Of a stretch of 50,287 nt of DNA, positions 7,765 to 17,332 are shown piece by piece. Every line of letters begins with the position of its first letter. Within the stretch, counting starts at the first letter, position 1. The DNA comes from a virus. The notes under the pieces are model-generated. The model did no database searches and had not been told where the DNA came from. It was given only the letters and a program-made list of their open reading frames with translations. The stretch covers positions 1 through 50,287 of the IMG/VR virus record IMGVR_UViG_3300024999_000149; one strand, given 5' to 3'. Both the position numbers and the translations under genes were made by a program.

Positions 7765-8037
7765 CTAAGTAGTAAGTGTTCCGTCACAAACAACAAGACG
7801 AAGGGCTAATTTACCACACTCATCAAGACCAAAACCAAGCATAGCAAGGTCTTCAGGTTTAGCAGAGTTGTTGTCGCAATCCATAAAGGAATTGCAGTCA
7901 CATTCTACATCGGGCACACTTATAGTTGTGCGAAAGCCAAGCACGTTACCGTCGTCATCTTTGACAAGTACCGAGGCTAACAGTTGTGCGAGTGATACCG
8001 GTAAGGGGTATCCGCAGGTTTCAAAGAGATTTGCCAT
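7765..8037 (-). CDS. Cys-rich putative structural protein, 90 residues
   Basis: Unrecognised. Six Cys residues are present, including CDCNSFMDCDNN, a compact Asp/Asn/Cys cluster that could bind a metal or form disulfides. The central strand VLVKDDDGNVLGFRTTI suggests a small beta domain. Two bases separate it from the downstream gene. Confidence 0.6.
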   Translation of the reverse strand: MANLFETCGYPLPVSLAQLLASVLVKDDDGNVLGFRTTISVPDVECDCNSFMDCDNNSAKPEDLAMLGFGLDECGKLALRLVVCDGTLTT

Positions 8038-8049
8038 TTCTTTATATTT

Positions 8050-8607
8050 TTATGCCATTGGAGATACTGCCCTCAACGGTGAGAACTGTGCCTTCCACTT
8101 AGCGGTTCCGATGAATTTCACTAACTCAGTAGTTTCACGAGGTATGACCTGGTTAGCCCTGATCGTAGCCTGAATACCTTCATTGCCTCCGTAAAGCATC
8201 CCGTCAAATGTTTCATACCACAATTTAAAGGTCATGTTACACTCCAAAGTTAACAGCCAGTTGTAGTTCGTGTCGTTAGTCTCGTCAACCTCGAAAGGTA
8301 CGGAGAACTGTTTCAGCCCGACGGCAATGCGATCCCACGAAGTAGCAATCTCACTTTGTTCGGGTTCAGGAAGTTCGGCGATCACCGGCAGCTCACGGAT
8401 TTCGTCACCCGTTGCAGTTGCGGTATCGTCGAGCCTCGTAGTCCACTCCGCCAAGTCCTCGACGTTGGTGAAGTCAGCAGCATCAGCAGCAGCAATGTAA
8501 AAAGTCTTGATTTGCCCGTAGTGATACTCCGGTGCGCATAAGTCTTTCTCTATTGCAGGCAGTCCAGTACAATCTTGTGGACAAGCGGGTAAAACCAAAA
8601 TTGACAT
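8050..8607 (-). CDS. Putative tail tube-like structural protein, 185 residues
   Basis: The protein is mostly beta with Cys near the N-terminus (PACPQDC, LCAPEYHYG). Its second half contains FSVPFEVDETND, LWYETFDGMLYGGNEGI and ANQVIPRETTELV, a pattern that suggests a tail tube or virion-surface beta-sandwich. The gene has its own TAATTTTG box, suggesting strong expression. The position, after the fibres instead of before the tape measure, argues against a classical tail tube, so the role stays open. Confidence 0.55.
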   Translation of the reverse strand: MSILVLPACPQDCTGLPAIEKDLCAPEYHYGQIKTFYIAAADAADFTNVEDLAEWTTRLDDTATATGDEIRELPVIAELPEPEQSEIATSWDRIAVGLKQFSVPFEVDETNDTNYNWLLTLECNMTFKLWYETFDGMLYGGNEGIQATIRANQVIPRETTELVKFIGTAKWKAQFSPLRAVSPMA

Positions 8608-8638
8608 TTTTCTTTAGAATTTAGTTATTATTAATACC

Positions 8639-8646
8639 CAAAATTA
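8639..8646 (-). promoter_or_regulatory. Bacteroidetes-type -7 box (TAATTTTG)
   Basis: Perfect TAnnTTTG match on the minus strand in an 88-base A+T-rich gap, 31 bases upstream of the ATG at 8607. No TTTG at the usual -33 distance is seen. Confidence 0.45.
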
Positions 8647-8695
8647 CCTATTGTTATTCTTTATGTGTTAAACGTAATATTTAAAACTCATAATA

Positions 8696-10447
8696 TCATT
8701 TGTATTCAAATGGCCCTATTGATGGTGTTGCATTCCAACTATCACCGTCACCGTCTGCCGCTAATCCTACGTTTGTACCCGCTGCTACGAGGTCTGATCC
8801 GGGAGTCAAATGATAACAGTCTACTCTTGGCAGCGATCCGTCTGACCTTCGTGCTGCCCGTAACTGTGATAGTACAACAGACTTATAGTCTGCATCTGAT
8901 GCTACCGGACCCGTAGGTTCAAAATTTACATCATAACTATTATGATCAAACGTAATAAAAGCATCTATGTAACTAAATTGGTATTGGTAATTGCCATACG
9001 ATACGTTATTTCTTATTATTGATGCTCCATTAGTTCGAGCGTTATACCATTTAAAACCATGATCATCATTACCTACAGCTATATTATTATATATCTTCAT
9101 TTTTGCATTGCAGTTATTACAAACATAACCCGGATCTGTATTGTATGCACTTATACAATTCGTAACTTCTCTTTGATATGTAAGAGGGTCGTCATCTACC
9201 CATCCTAATTTAAACCCTGAAGCTGAATGCCCGGAAGTTACCCCATTCAAGAAGGCCCAGGATTTATCTATTATAACAATGCCTTCATTTCTCATAAGAT
9301 CTACTCCGTCATCAGAGTTATCCCACATACGACATCCGATAATGTAGTTCTTATAAGTCCCGACTGTAATATCCGCTATTTCAATTCCGTCAGAATTATT
9401 CCCAGGTGTAGGTACGGATAGGTGGTCATAATTATCATATGAATCACAATTTATTATATAATTATCATCACAATCATACAAGAAACAAATTCCAGATCCA
9501 CCATTGTCATGTACCTTTAATAATTCAAGCCTATTATGATGAGCGTAATCGAAGAAGCGAACTACCCCTACACCTATCTCATCGGTTAACTGCAATAGAT
9601 TTCTTACTTCAAGTCCATATAAATGCCAGTAACTGCATCTTCTGAATAGTAATTGAAACCTTGATCCTGCACCACCGTTATTTGCTGCATTATTATTCTG
9701 CCCATCTAAAATAGGTACTTCTCCGGGGTAGTTTCTGACAATAATCGGATTTAGGGCTGTACCGCTTTTGTTGTTTGCTCCAGCACAAGCATACCAATCA
9801 GTGCCAAATGGATTATATATGAATGTACCTATGGGAGAATATATACCTCCCCTGATATATAATGTATCACCAGCAACGATCTCATTAAACCCCTTCTGCC
9901 ATGTAGCCCACGGATTATCAAACGAACCGTCGCCCGTGTCATCATCCCCTGTTGTTGATACATAATAACCTCCTATATCAACCGGCTCAGGAATTGTGTC
10001 TCCCGGATACACATCTACTTCACTCACAGTTAAGTTATCACAGCACGCTCCGACAACGATCTTTTCATCCATGTCAAAGGTCAAAACAACAGTTGCCTGA
10101 TGGCACTTTTTCTCAAACTGCCATTCCATCTCTACATCGACGTTGTAAACTTGCTCGATCTCCCCGGTTTTAAACGTGAGTTCAATATGATCGTGCAGCT
10201 TCATTCGCTGAATAGCATCGACCATATAATCAGGAACCAATCCCGTGCGAATGCGATAACGTTTCATCCCACGTCGGTAGGTAGGGATAAAGTCACCGTC
10301 GCCGTTCTCTTGGCCGTCTTCTGTTTCTTCGTGAAACGGCTCAAGAACGTCACCGTCGAGATAGAACCAAAAGTGTTGACCGCCCTGATAGTAAATGTTA
10401 CCGAGGTCGCAGGTGTCCCAGTATTCAAATTTCAGATATTTATTCAT
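8696..10447 (-). CDS. Tail fibre/depolymerase: phage N-terminal module fused to a PL9-like pectate lyase beta-helix
   Basis: Residues 1-130 are a beta-rich tail-attachment module (GGQHFWFYLDGDV, then RRGMKRYRIRTGLVPDY). After a short linker, residues 160-580 form a right-handed parallel beta-helix opening with STTGDDDTGDGSFDNPWATW and IRGGIY. It carries the motif series of polysaccharide lyase family 9: SDGIEIADI, NSDDGVDLM and SGFKLGW, where Asp residues bind calcium and the Lys of FKLG is the catalytic base in Pel9A. The expected residues are present, so capsule or pectin-like polysaccharide cleavage is likely. The start overlaps the previous stop by one base. Confidence 0.8.
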   Translation of the reverse strand: MNKYLKFEYWDTCDLGNIYYQGGQHFWFYLDGDVLEPFHEETEDGQENGDGDFIPTYRRGMKRYRIRTGLVPDYMVDAIQRMKLHDHIELTFKTGEIEQVYNVDVEMEWQFEKKCHQATVVLTFDMDEKIVVGACCDNLTVSEVDVYPGDTIPEPVDIGGYYVSTTGDDDTGDGSFDNPWATWQKGFNEIVAGDTLYIRGGIYSPIGTFIYNPFGTDWYACAGANNKSGTALNPIIVRNYPGEVPILDGQNNNAANNGGAGSRFQLLFRRCSYWHLYGLEVRNLLQLTDEIGVGVVRFFDYAHHNRLELLKVHDNGGSGICFLYDCDDNYIINCDSYDNYDHLSVPTPGNNSDGIEIADITVGTYKNYIIGCRMWDNSDDGVDLMRNEGIVIIDKSWAFLNGVTSGHSASGFKLGWVDDDPLTYQREVTNCISAYNTDPGYVCNNCNAKMKIYNNIAVGNDDHGFKWYNARTNGASIIRNNVSYGNYQYQFSYIDAFITFDHNSYDVNFEPTGPVASDADYKSVVLSQLRAARRSDGSLPRVDCYHLTPGSDLVAAGTNVGLAADGDGDSWNATPSIGPFEYK

Positions 10448-12384
10448 TATATATGCCCTCCGTCAGCAGTTATTGTCCATAAATCGTCATTAATAAGTGA
10501 GGTACGGGCTGCTTGCCCTGTATCAGAATATTTTGAAGTTCCCCCGTGAAACGTTATGCTATTCGGCACGTCTGCTGCCGCCCATGCGATCAGAGTATTA
10601 TCATAATTCGTGGATGTCCCAGCGGCATTAATATCACAGCCCTCAAGCATTGAATTTAAAAATGCTATTGAGGTAAGAGAAAATGTCGCAAGTGATTGTT
10701 TAAATGCGCTGCAATTACCAAACATTTGCTGCATAGTTGTTACTGAAGAAGTATCGAACGTGGCAACGCTCTGGTTAAATGATATACATCCATAAAACAT
10801 GAAAGTCATAACAGTTGCCGATGATGTGTCAAAGCTTGCGACGCTCTGATTAAATGCAGCGCATGACATAAATAACGCATCGAAACTTACTATTAGCGAA
10901 GTATCAAAGTTTGCTACTGACTGATTAAAAACAGTACACCCACGAAACATTGAGGCTATTAAAGTAACATTTACAGTATTGAAATTACTGACACTCTGAT
11001 TAAATGCAGCGCAATTACGAAACATAAACCTCATGTCGTCAACTAAAAACGTGTCAAAGCTTGCGACACTTTGATTAAATGCAGTACACCCATCAAACAT
11101 ATAGGACATTTTAGTCGCCGCCGATGTATCAAATGCTACTGCCTGATTAAATACTGAACATCCCAAGAACATAAGTTCAAAGTTTGTTGCCGCCGAAGTA
11201 TTTGGTATATCGATATATCTGCCGGTCATATTAGAACAATAGGCAAACGCTTGATACATACTCGACCATTCAATATCACCCCACTGATCAATATAAATGA
11301 GTTTTAACTGTTCGCCTCCACTTAATAATGATAATGCTGTCATCCCCCCGCTCACGCTTACTTGATAAATGCCCTGTGCGGCGTAGGTATGGGATTTATT
11401 TCCTATTGTCGTAAATGTTTCTTCAGTACCGTCACCCCAATCAACTGTATAATCACCTGAGATAGCCGTAACTGGAAGAATGAAAGTGTCTGCCGCTGAA
11501 CCTGCCTTTGTGGTATCAATGGTTATCATAAACGGCTCTGGCATATCTGCACACTCTTCTGTCAATATTTCCCCTTCGTCATCTCGCATCACACACCCGT
11601 TAGCATCACGCATAGCACGGTAGCCGTCAGGAATATCATTCATTTCACAAACAGCATCAAACCACGCAGAGAAATAAACATAAGCCCCGTCGTCAATTCT
11701 TATGTAATATCTTCCACATTCAAGAAATGGGTAAAAACACTCTCCGTCGTGTATGTAATAAGTCCGTCCGTCGATTGTCAGAACATCAACCGTGATCGTT
11801 AAGGCCGTTTCCGTGCCGTCTAACGACACCAATGTGTAAGTAGGTGTACCACTTGTTGCGTTCTCGGTCGTGTACATAAACGGCAGAAACGAATCACACG
11901 GAGCAACAATAGAACCACAACTAACCAACTGCTCAGAGAACTTCAGAGGTGTCATCAGAAGGTCACGCAGTTTATAAGCGTTCTCAGTAAACTCAAAGTC
12001 CTCGACCGTAAAAGGTTCAAACCACCACGTCTCACCGGCCACAACTCGAAACTCATAAGCTCCACAATCTAATTCAGCAATAGTCGACCCGTCGTAAGAG
12101 TGAATATAAAACCCTTCGGTAACGACTGAAGTAACCGGCAAAGTGATTTCAGTCCACACACCTGACCCATAAACACTTATCTCTGACCTTATGTAGTCAC
12201 CCTCAGAAATGATCTGAAACGGAAGTAAAGAAAAGTTATCCGTGACAAGCGAAGGACAACACCCACCCGGGAAGCATATCTTCGACTGCGAGATGTATGA
12301 CATCCACGGCTGCGGCTCTTGCTTATGACAGTTAAATATCGACATAAACAACCTCTTTAGAAATAACCATATCTTTCTGAACAT
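10447..12384 (-). CDS. Tail adhesin with PKD-like domain and DUF285 (BspA-type) repeats
   Basis: Of 645 residues, roughly 1-285 are tail-specific beta domains with scattered Cys. Residues 290-350 resemble a PKD domain (VDWGDGTEETF, then KSHTYAAQGIYQVSVSG). Residues 370-560 are tandem DUF285/BspA-like units of about 25 residues with the core MF.GC..FNQSVA.FDTS, also found in bacterial surface adhesins and mycoplasma lipoproteins. The C-terminus (YDNTLIAWA, then DDLWTITADGG) is the usual capping segment. This should be a receptor-binding protein with a repeat number that can vary. A later ATG (MSIFNC) could be the true start. Confidence 0.8.
   Translation of the reverse strand: MFRKIWLFLKRLFMSIFNCHKQEPQPWMSYISQSKICFPGGCCPSLVTDNFSLLPFQIISEGDYIRSEISVYGSGVWTEITLPVTSVVTEGFYIHSYDGSTIAELDCGAYEFRVVAGETWWFEPFTVEDFEFTENAYKLRDLLMTPLKFSEQLVSCGSIVAPCDSFLPFMYTTENATSGTPTYTLVSLDGTETALTITVDVLTIDGRTYYIHDGECFYPFLECGRYYIRIDDGAYVYFSAWFDAVCEMNDIPDGYRAMRDANGCVMRDDEGEILTEECADMPEPFMITIDTTKAGSAADTFILPVTAISGDYTVDWGDGTEETFTTIGNKSHTYAAQGIYQVSVSGGMTALSLLSGGEQLKLIYIDQWGDIEWSSMYQAFAYCSNMTGRYIDIPNTSAATNFELMFLGCSVFNQAVAFDTSAATKMSYMFDGCTAFNQSVASFDTFLVDDMRFMFRNCAAFNQSVSNFNTVNVTLIASMFRGCTVFNQSVANFDTSLIVSFDALFMSCAAFNQSVASFDTSSATVMTFMFYGCISFNQSVATFDTSSVTTMQQMFGNCSAFKQSLATFSLTSIAFLNSMLEGCDINAAGTSTNYDNTLIAWAAADVPNSITFHGGTSKYSDTGQAARTSLINDDLWTITADGGHI
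10670..11200. repeat. DUF285-coding tandem repeats
   Basis: Seven or so imperfect repeats of about 75 bases encode the FNQSVA units. Short identical blocks such as ctgattaaatgcagcgca recur, which should allow recombination between units. Confidence 0.75.
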
Positions 12385-12387
12385 TTC

Positions 12388-14433
12388 TCATGCTGTATTC
12401 ACTTCTACACATTCCTCATTTGAATAAGCCGAACATCCAGCAACGTTACAAGCCTTAATCTGATAACAGAAGTCAGCTGGTCGATAATCATGGTTAGTGC
12501 TTTCACAGTCATCATAAGCATCCCACGTTCCAGGCACGGTATCAATGAGCGTATAAGCCCCTCCATCAATACTTCTCCAAATCTCAAAATACGAAGTAGT
12601 AAGCGGGACGGACCACCCTATATGAACGCATTCCCATTGATCCGATTGAGTGGCACCGTAAAGCGTCGGAGCAGCAGGCGGTGACCCGGGAGGCGCAGGC
12701 GGTGATCCGCAGTCGGCTATAATATCAAACGTCCCCGACCCGTTAACATAAATTACCCATCCGTCAAGTGAAGGATCGTAAGGATACATACCGTCAAAAG
12801 TAGTATGTTCGGTTGCTGTGTCTTCATCCTGATAAACAGTACCGGCAGGGATAATCACTTCGTAACATTCTTCCTCAAACAGTCCGTCGTCAAATAATAA
12901 GGTAAAATAAGTATCAACCGTATTAGGTTCGGATAAAGTAGTAGTAATGCTTCTCGGTGTGCTAACCACTACGTTTATTACCTTATATTTTGTTACCGGG
13001 GTCGGAGTGGTGTTTTTATCTTCACCGTAAACAAGGGTAAACTCTGCATGACCGTCAGGGTGAAGTGTAGCACTGTGAACATATCCCTTCTGACCTCCGA
13101 GGTAAGTCTCGCCTAATTCAGTTGTGATATAATCCTCAGGCGAATAGCCGTCTTCATAACATACAATAGCTTTAATCGGTTGTTTTCTTGTTTTAACAAC
13201 GCTTATAAAGTCAATCGGTGAACGTTCAATCTCTCCCGAAATCAGTACCCGTCCGTGCATGAACAATGTCCTTAGAAGATACGACCATGAACACACATAG
13301 TTATTACTTGCATTAGCGTTGTTATAGGCCGTACCGTAGTGAACATAATAAGCACCGCCGCTTTCGTAATTGGCCAAAATTACCCATCCTTCGTCAGATA
13401 TAGCACTCTCGATAAATCCGTCAGTCTCATTGGCACTCTTATAAATATAATCCAAATCAGTAGTCACTTCATACGCCACTTCGACCTTGTGTTTTTCGTC
13501 AACACAATTAGGATCATAACTGATTACATGAGGTGTATAATTTGTGTCATCGGCTTCCATGAAAGAAAACTTCTCATACCTCGGCATGGATTCTTTCAAG
13601 TAGTCATACTTGTTTTGCCGTGCTGCAATGGGCTGTGTACGCAGGTCCATACCCTCAAGTCCCTGCCAGTAATCGTAATGTTCTATTCTAAAAGTCGTCC
13701 CGTCGTATGACCAGAATAGATTGAAGATTTGCAGCATCTCCACCAGATCATTAAACGACAGTATGCCGTTTGTTGCAGGATTAGTTGAATTAGGTCTTTT
13801 AATATCCGACTTCTGCGCGAGAGTAAGATAACGCCACTTGTTTACATCGTTAGTAACAGGGTTTGTAGCGTTGTTCAGGAAGTTGCTCGCAATAACTGCC
13901 GCAGGCTCAATGTTCTGAACCATGTATTCAATAACGTCTGTTAACCAGAAATTACGGTCATAACTCTCTGCAGGGAATACCGTCGAAGTTACTACATCGT
14001 TATCCGGTCCTCCGGCCTGAAGGATATTATACTCAGTATCACCTTCAAAGTCAAAGTTCTTATAATTGTCATAAGGTAAAGGCGTAACGTCAAAAGTAGA
14101 GTTATCCAGGTCCCACGCTCCATCTGAAGTTGTAAAATATCCAGTCCAATAGTTGTGATAAGTATTTGCCCCGCTATCTTTTTGTTCAATTTCAAGAATG
14201 ATCTCCTGACAACCCAATGCACCTGATACAATTAGTTCTTCAGTGTAATAAAGTAAATCAAAATCAGAAGTGCCTATTTTTGTGTTACAATAAAACCGCA
14301 AAGTGCCGCTGAACTTGCGACGATAGTAAGCCTTGCCGTCTTCTTTCTGATCAACTAACGAGGTTTTAAGAAAGTTCTGCGGGAAGCATTCAACCCTCGA
14401 CGAGCCTACTGTTATGTAAAAGCGGTAGTTCAT
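12388..14433 (-). CDS. Distal tail/baseplate protein with C-terminal fibronectin III domain
   Basis: The 681-residue protein follows the tape measure gene with a 4-base overlap, the usual place of distal tail and baseplate hub proteins. Residues 1-150 are a beta-rich hub-like domain. The middle part includes a low-complexity Asn/Thr segment. A Pro-rich linker (GSPPAPPGSPPAAP) leads to a C-terminal FN3 domain with WSVPLTTSYFEIWRS and CYQIKACNVAGCSAYS, carrying several Cys. FN3 domains on phage tails often bind host surface sugars. Confidence 0.7.
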   Translation of the reverse strand: MNYRFYITVGSSRVECFPQNFLKTSLVDQKEDGKAYYRRKFSGTLRFYCNTKIGTSDFDLLYYTEELIVSGALGCQEIILEIEQKDSGANTYHNYWTGYFTTSDGAWDLDNSTFDVTPLPYDNYKNFDFEGDTEYNILQAGGPDNDVVTSTVFPAESYDRNFWLTDVIEYMVQNIEPAAVIASNFLNNATNPVTNDVNKWRYLTLAQKSDIKRPNSTNPATNGILSFNDLVEMLQIFNLFWSYDGTTFRIEHYDYWQGLEGMDLRTQPIAARQNKYDYLKESMPRYEKFSFMEADDTNYTPHVISYDPNCVDEKHKVEVAYEVTTDLDYIYKSANETDGFIESAISDEGWVILANYESGGAYYVHYGTAYNNANASNNYVCSWSYLLRTLFMHGRVLISGEIERSPIDFISVVKTRKQPIKAIVCYEDGYSPEDYITTELGETYLGGQKGYVHSATLHPDGHAEFTLVYGEDKNTTPTPVTKYKVINVVVSTPRSITTTLSEPNTVDTYFTLLFDDGLFEEECYEVIIPAGTVYQDEDTATEHTTFDGMYPYDPSLDGWVIYVNGSGTFDIIADCGSPPAPPGSPPAAPTLYGATQSDQWECVHIGWSVPLTTSYFEIWRSIDGGAYTLIDTVPGTWDAYDDCESTNHDYRPADFCYQIKACNVAGCSAYSNEECVEVNTA

Positions 14434-17039
14434 TTTCTTATGATCCTCGTCTTATTACCAATCTTTTCAATTATTCTATCCCCTAAGTCAGTGCGTTCTC
14501 TCTTCTGTCCGAACTTGCTGTTTAATCGCACGAGTTCACCGTGAACCCTATCTAACCTTTCATTGGTCTGATTAACGTCAATAATGATATTCGGATCACC
14601 TGTTACTGCATCTATCGGCACACGGTCTTTATTAAATGAAGTAACTATTTCTGAAAATGCCTTGCCGTATTTTGCCGAAGCCCTGCGGTTCAGTACACCC
14701 CATCGCTCGCCACGTTCAACCTCGACATGATCCAGGAACCGTTCACCACCCTGTGAGTGACGACGACCTGTAATTACACCGGTGTCATCACCCGTACCAC
14801 CTTCTGCGAGTTTCGTGGCCTGCGCAGCCTTGACCTTAGCAGCAGCAAACGCACCGAACATTGAAGCCACAGCAGCAATAGCAAGTATCTGACCGACGAG
14901 AGGAATTGTAGAGAACCCCTTAAATATATTTGCCGTCGCAGACAATAATGAAGATATTTGAGTAGCAGTATCCATTGCTTGTTTAGCCTTCAGCGCCTTC
15001 TCTTCATCTTTTAACGCCTTTTCACGTGCAGCCTTAAGATCTTCAATCTCTTTGCGTTTTGCATCGACGTTATTGGCATAACCTATCTCGGCTAACTTAA
15101 CTTCAGTTTCTAATGCCCGCTGTGCCTCGGATATTTGAGTGTCCAATAGTTCACGGGTACGCTCTGCATCCTTTACACGTGCATCAAATATCTCATCTAA
15201 GGCATCAACAGCGGCCTGCACGCCCTCTTTAAGTGCGCTCTGAAGTTCTTCATTGTCACCTATGCCGAGAGCGTCCCAGAAGGTCTTTTTATCTCCTTTA
15301 TCAAGTTGGCCTATCTCTTTATTCCAAATATCAATGCGTTGCTTTAATATAGCTATCTCGGTTTGCGAGGTTTCGTCGCCTATTGCCTGAAGGAGTTTTA
15401 TATCCTCTTCGGCAAACTTGATTTTTAACTTTAACTTTTCTTCTTCATTGTCCTCAATCAGATCAAGTGCCTCTTCTTGTAACGTGCGCTCAAGTTCACG
15501 TACCTTATCACCGTGACCGACCATCTCATCAAACGCTTTCTGATCATAGTCAGCCGATTGTTTTAAGAACTCGATGTTTACGCTCTCTTCTAATCCCGCT
15601 AACCAACGATAATGATCTTCAGTAAGGTCGCCCATGCTTTCAAGGTGTGCGCGAAGCATTAACAATTGTTGTAACTGAAAATCACGTTCAGCAGCGAAAC
15701 GCTCCGGCCCTTCAAGTCGATCTATCTGATCTTTATCGTACTGGTCCTGTAACTGAAGTGAAGCCTGTAAAAACTCTTCAAGTTTCTTTTGACGGTCATC
15801 TAATGTTTTACCCTCTTCTCTGGCAAGCATATTTCCGGAAAGCTCCATCATTGTATTTGCACGGATAGTGCTTCGTTCTACATCTATCTGTTTTTGCTTT
15901 ACAGCCTCTAATGCAGAGGTTATCTTTTCTCTCGGTATATCAGTGACATTACCCCACTTTTCATATTCCTGTGACATTTTTTGTATCTCAGGCGGGATAG
16001 ATGCAATGGCCGCCCTTAAATCTTCAATCTTTTTAGTATCTATTTTTGTACCTATCTGCGTATAAACACCCTCCGGACTTGTTTCCATAATCGGAGTGCC
16101 TTTCTCGGCAGCAGCAAGTTGCTTTACAAGAGACTGATAGTTTTTAAGTGCCTCTTCGTTTTCTTCAAATGCTTTGGCACTTCTGATATTGTTAATAATT
16201 TGTTCATTTACTCGTTTCTTTTCTGCATCTGAAATATCCGCAGAATAACCCATTATCTGACGTGCAGCATCCAACTCGGCATCAACTCTCAGTTGTAATA
16301 GTTCAATAGCAGCTACCTCCCCCTCTTCTGCAATCTTAATATATTCCTCTGCCGCCTCTTTACGCTTGCGATAACCCTCTACACCTACAAGTCCTGTATT
16401 ACGATAAATCTTTGCCAATTCAGTCATCCTGTCCTGACGGTCAAGTTCTTCAAGTCGTAACTGTTTTTCACGGTCACCGATAGCATCAAGAGCCTCAGAG
16501 TATTCAATCCCTGCCCTTCGAGCTTCGGCTAATCGTTTCCCTAAATCAGCCCAATTGCCCGAAGCAACGGAACGACTTAATTCATCAAGTGCAAACTTAA
16601 TACCTGTTAGTTCTTTTTTCAGTAAGTCCCCAGTCTGCTGAGTGGAGTTCATTATCGCATTGAAAACCTTTATTGCAGCATGAACGGTGAGATAAGTTCC
16701 GGCAAGCCTCTTCAGCCCGGTAATCATGTCGTTATTACCTTTCTTCTGCTTCTCCTGCGTTTTTTCAACCTCAACTCCTGCGTTTTTAACCCTATCAAGT
16801 TCTTTCTGAGTATTTTTTATAGCCTTATTAAATTCTACAACATCCTTCTCATTAAATGCTTTTCTCCTCTGCTCATTCAACTCCTTCATATCAGCTTCTA
16901 AGCCCTCAATCAGCCCTTTAGTTGATGAATAGGTTTTCTTTTGAGTTGAGGCCATTTTCTCAGTAGCCTGATTAACCTCTTTGGCACTCTGGATGTACTG
17001 TGAATTGTCCGCTACTATTTCAAGCTCTATGCGTTTCAT
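14430..17039 (-). CDS. Tape measure protein
   Basis: The 869-residue protein is almost all alpha-helical and coiled-coil, with a start (KRIELEIVADNSQYIQSA) typical of phage tape measure proteins. One hydrophobic region at about residues 705-745 (VGQILAIAAVASMFGAF) may insert in the host membrane during DNA ejection. The C-terminal 100 residues are globular. It follows the frameshifted tail chaperone pair and precedes the distal tail gene, the standard siphovirus order. The tail length should be about 130 nm, by the usual rule of 0.15 nm per residue. Confidence 0.9.
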   Translation of the reverse strand: MKRIELEIVADNSQYIQSAKEVNQATEKMASTQKKTYSSTKGLIEGLEADMKELNEQRRKAFNEKDVVEFNKAIKNTQKELDRVKNAGVEVEKTQEKQKKGNNDMITGLKRLAGTYLTVHAAIKVFNAIMNSTQQTGDLLKKELTGIKFALDELSRSVASGNWADLGKRLAEARRAGIEYSEALDAIGDREKQLRLEELDRQDRMTELAKIYRNTGLVGVEGYRKRKEAAEEYIKIAEEGEVAAIELLQLRVDAELDAARQIMGYSADISDAEKKRVNEQIINNIRSAKAFEENEEALKNYQSLVKQLAAAEKGTPIMETSPEGVYTQIGTKIDTKKIEDLRAAIASIPPEIQKMSQEYEKWGNVTDIPREKITSALEAVKQKQIDVERSTIRANTMMELSGNMLAREEGKTLDDRQKKLEEFLQASLQLQDQYDKDQIDRLEGPERFAAERDFQLQQLLMLRAHLESMGDLTEDHYRWLAGLEESVNIEFLKQSADYDQKAFDEMVGHGDKVRELERTLQEEALDLIEDNEEEKLKLKIKFAEEDIKLLQAIGDETSQTEIAILKQRIDIWNKEIGQLDKGDKKTFWDALGIGDNEELQSALKEGVQAAVDALDEIFDARVKDAERTRELLDTQISEAQRALETEVKLAEIGYANNVDAKRKEIEDLKAAREKALKDEEKALKAKQAMDTATQISSLLSATANIFKGFSTIPLVGQILAIAAVASMFGAFAAAKVKAAQATKLAEGGTGDDTGVITGRRHSQGGERFLDHVEVERGERWGVLNRRASAKYGKAFSEIVTSFNKDRVPIDAVTGDPNIIIDVNQTNERLDRVHGELVRLNSKFGQKRERTDLGDRIIEKIGNKTRIIRK

Positions 17040-17332
17040 TTCTTTTTCCTTTTTGCCTCGTCTGCCCGTTTCTTCATAGCGTTTACCTTCGCCTCGTAGT
17101 TACTCAGGAATGAAAAGAACTCAAACACATCAAACCTACAAAGGCGGTCAATCTCCGAAGGCTGCCCGTCACTGACGGCGTATAAAAGATTGTTCCAGTA
17201 TTTTTCATTCTCTACAAGTGTTTTATAAATGTTCCTCAGTCCTCCTTCACCTTTGTTAAAGTATTGCGGGTAGTGAGTTTGTAGGCTGGCATCCAACCGT
17301 CCACTAAGCTGGCTGCCAAGTGGAAGAAAGGG
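17036..17332 (-). CDS. Tail assembly chaperone, -1 frameshift extension (gpT-like part)
   Basis: This frame is open from the slippery site at 17326-17332 to a stop at 17036 and overlaps the tape measure start by 4 bases. It has no ATG near its 5' end (the first possible start is a TTG at 17296), which argues for production by frameshifting. The fused product would have about 223 residues. The segment is helical and ends in a highly basic tail (EAKRKKK). The arrangement matches lambda gpG/gpGT. Confidence 0.7.
   Translation of the reverse strand, partial: PFLPLGSQLSGRLDASLQTHYPQYFNKGEGGLRNIYKTLVENEKYWNNLLYAVSDGQPSEIDRLCRFDVFEFFSFLSNYEAKVNAMKKRADEAKRKKK

Noticed and set aside
4198-12384. Diversity-generating retroelement acting on the tail genes
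   Set aside because: No reverse transcriptase or template repeat was seen anywhere in the window.
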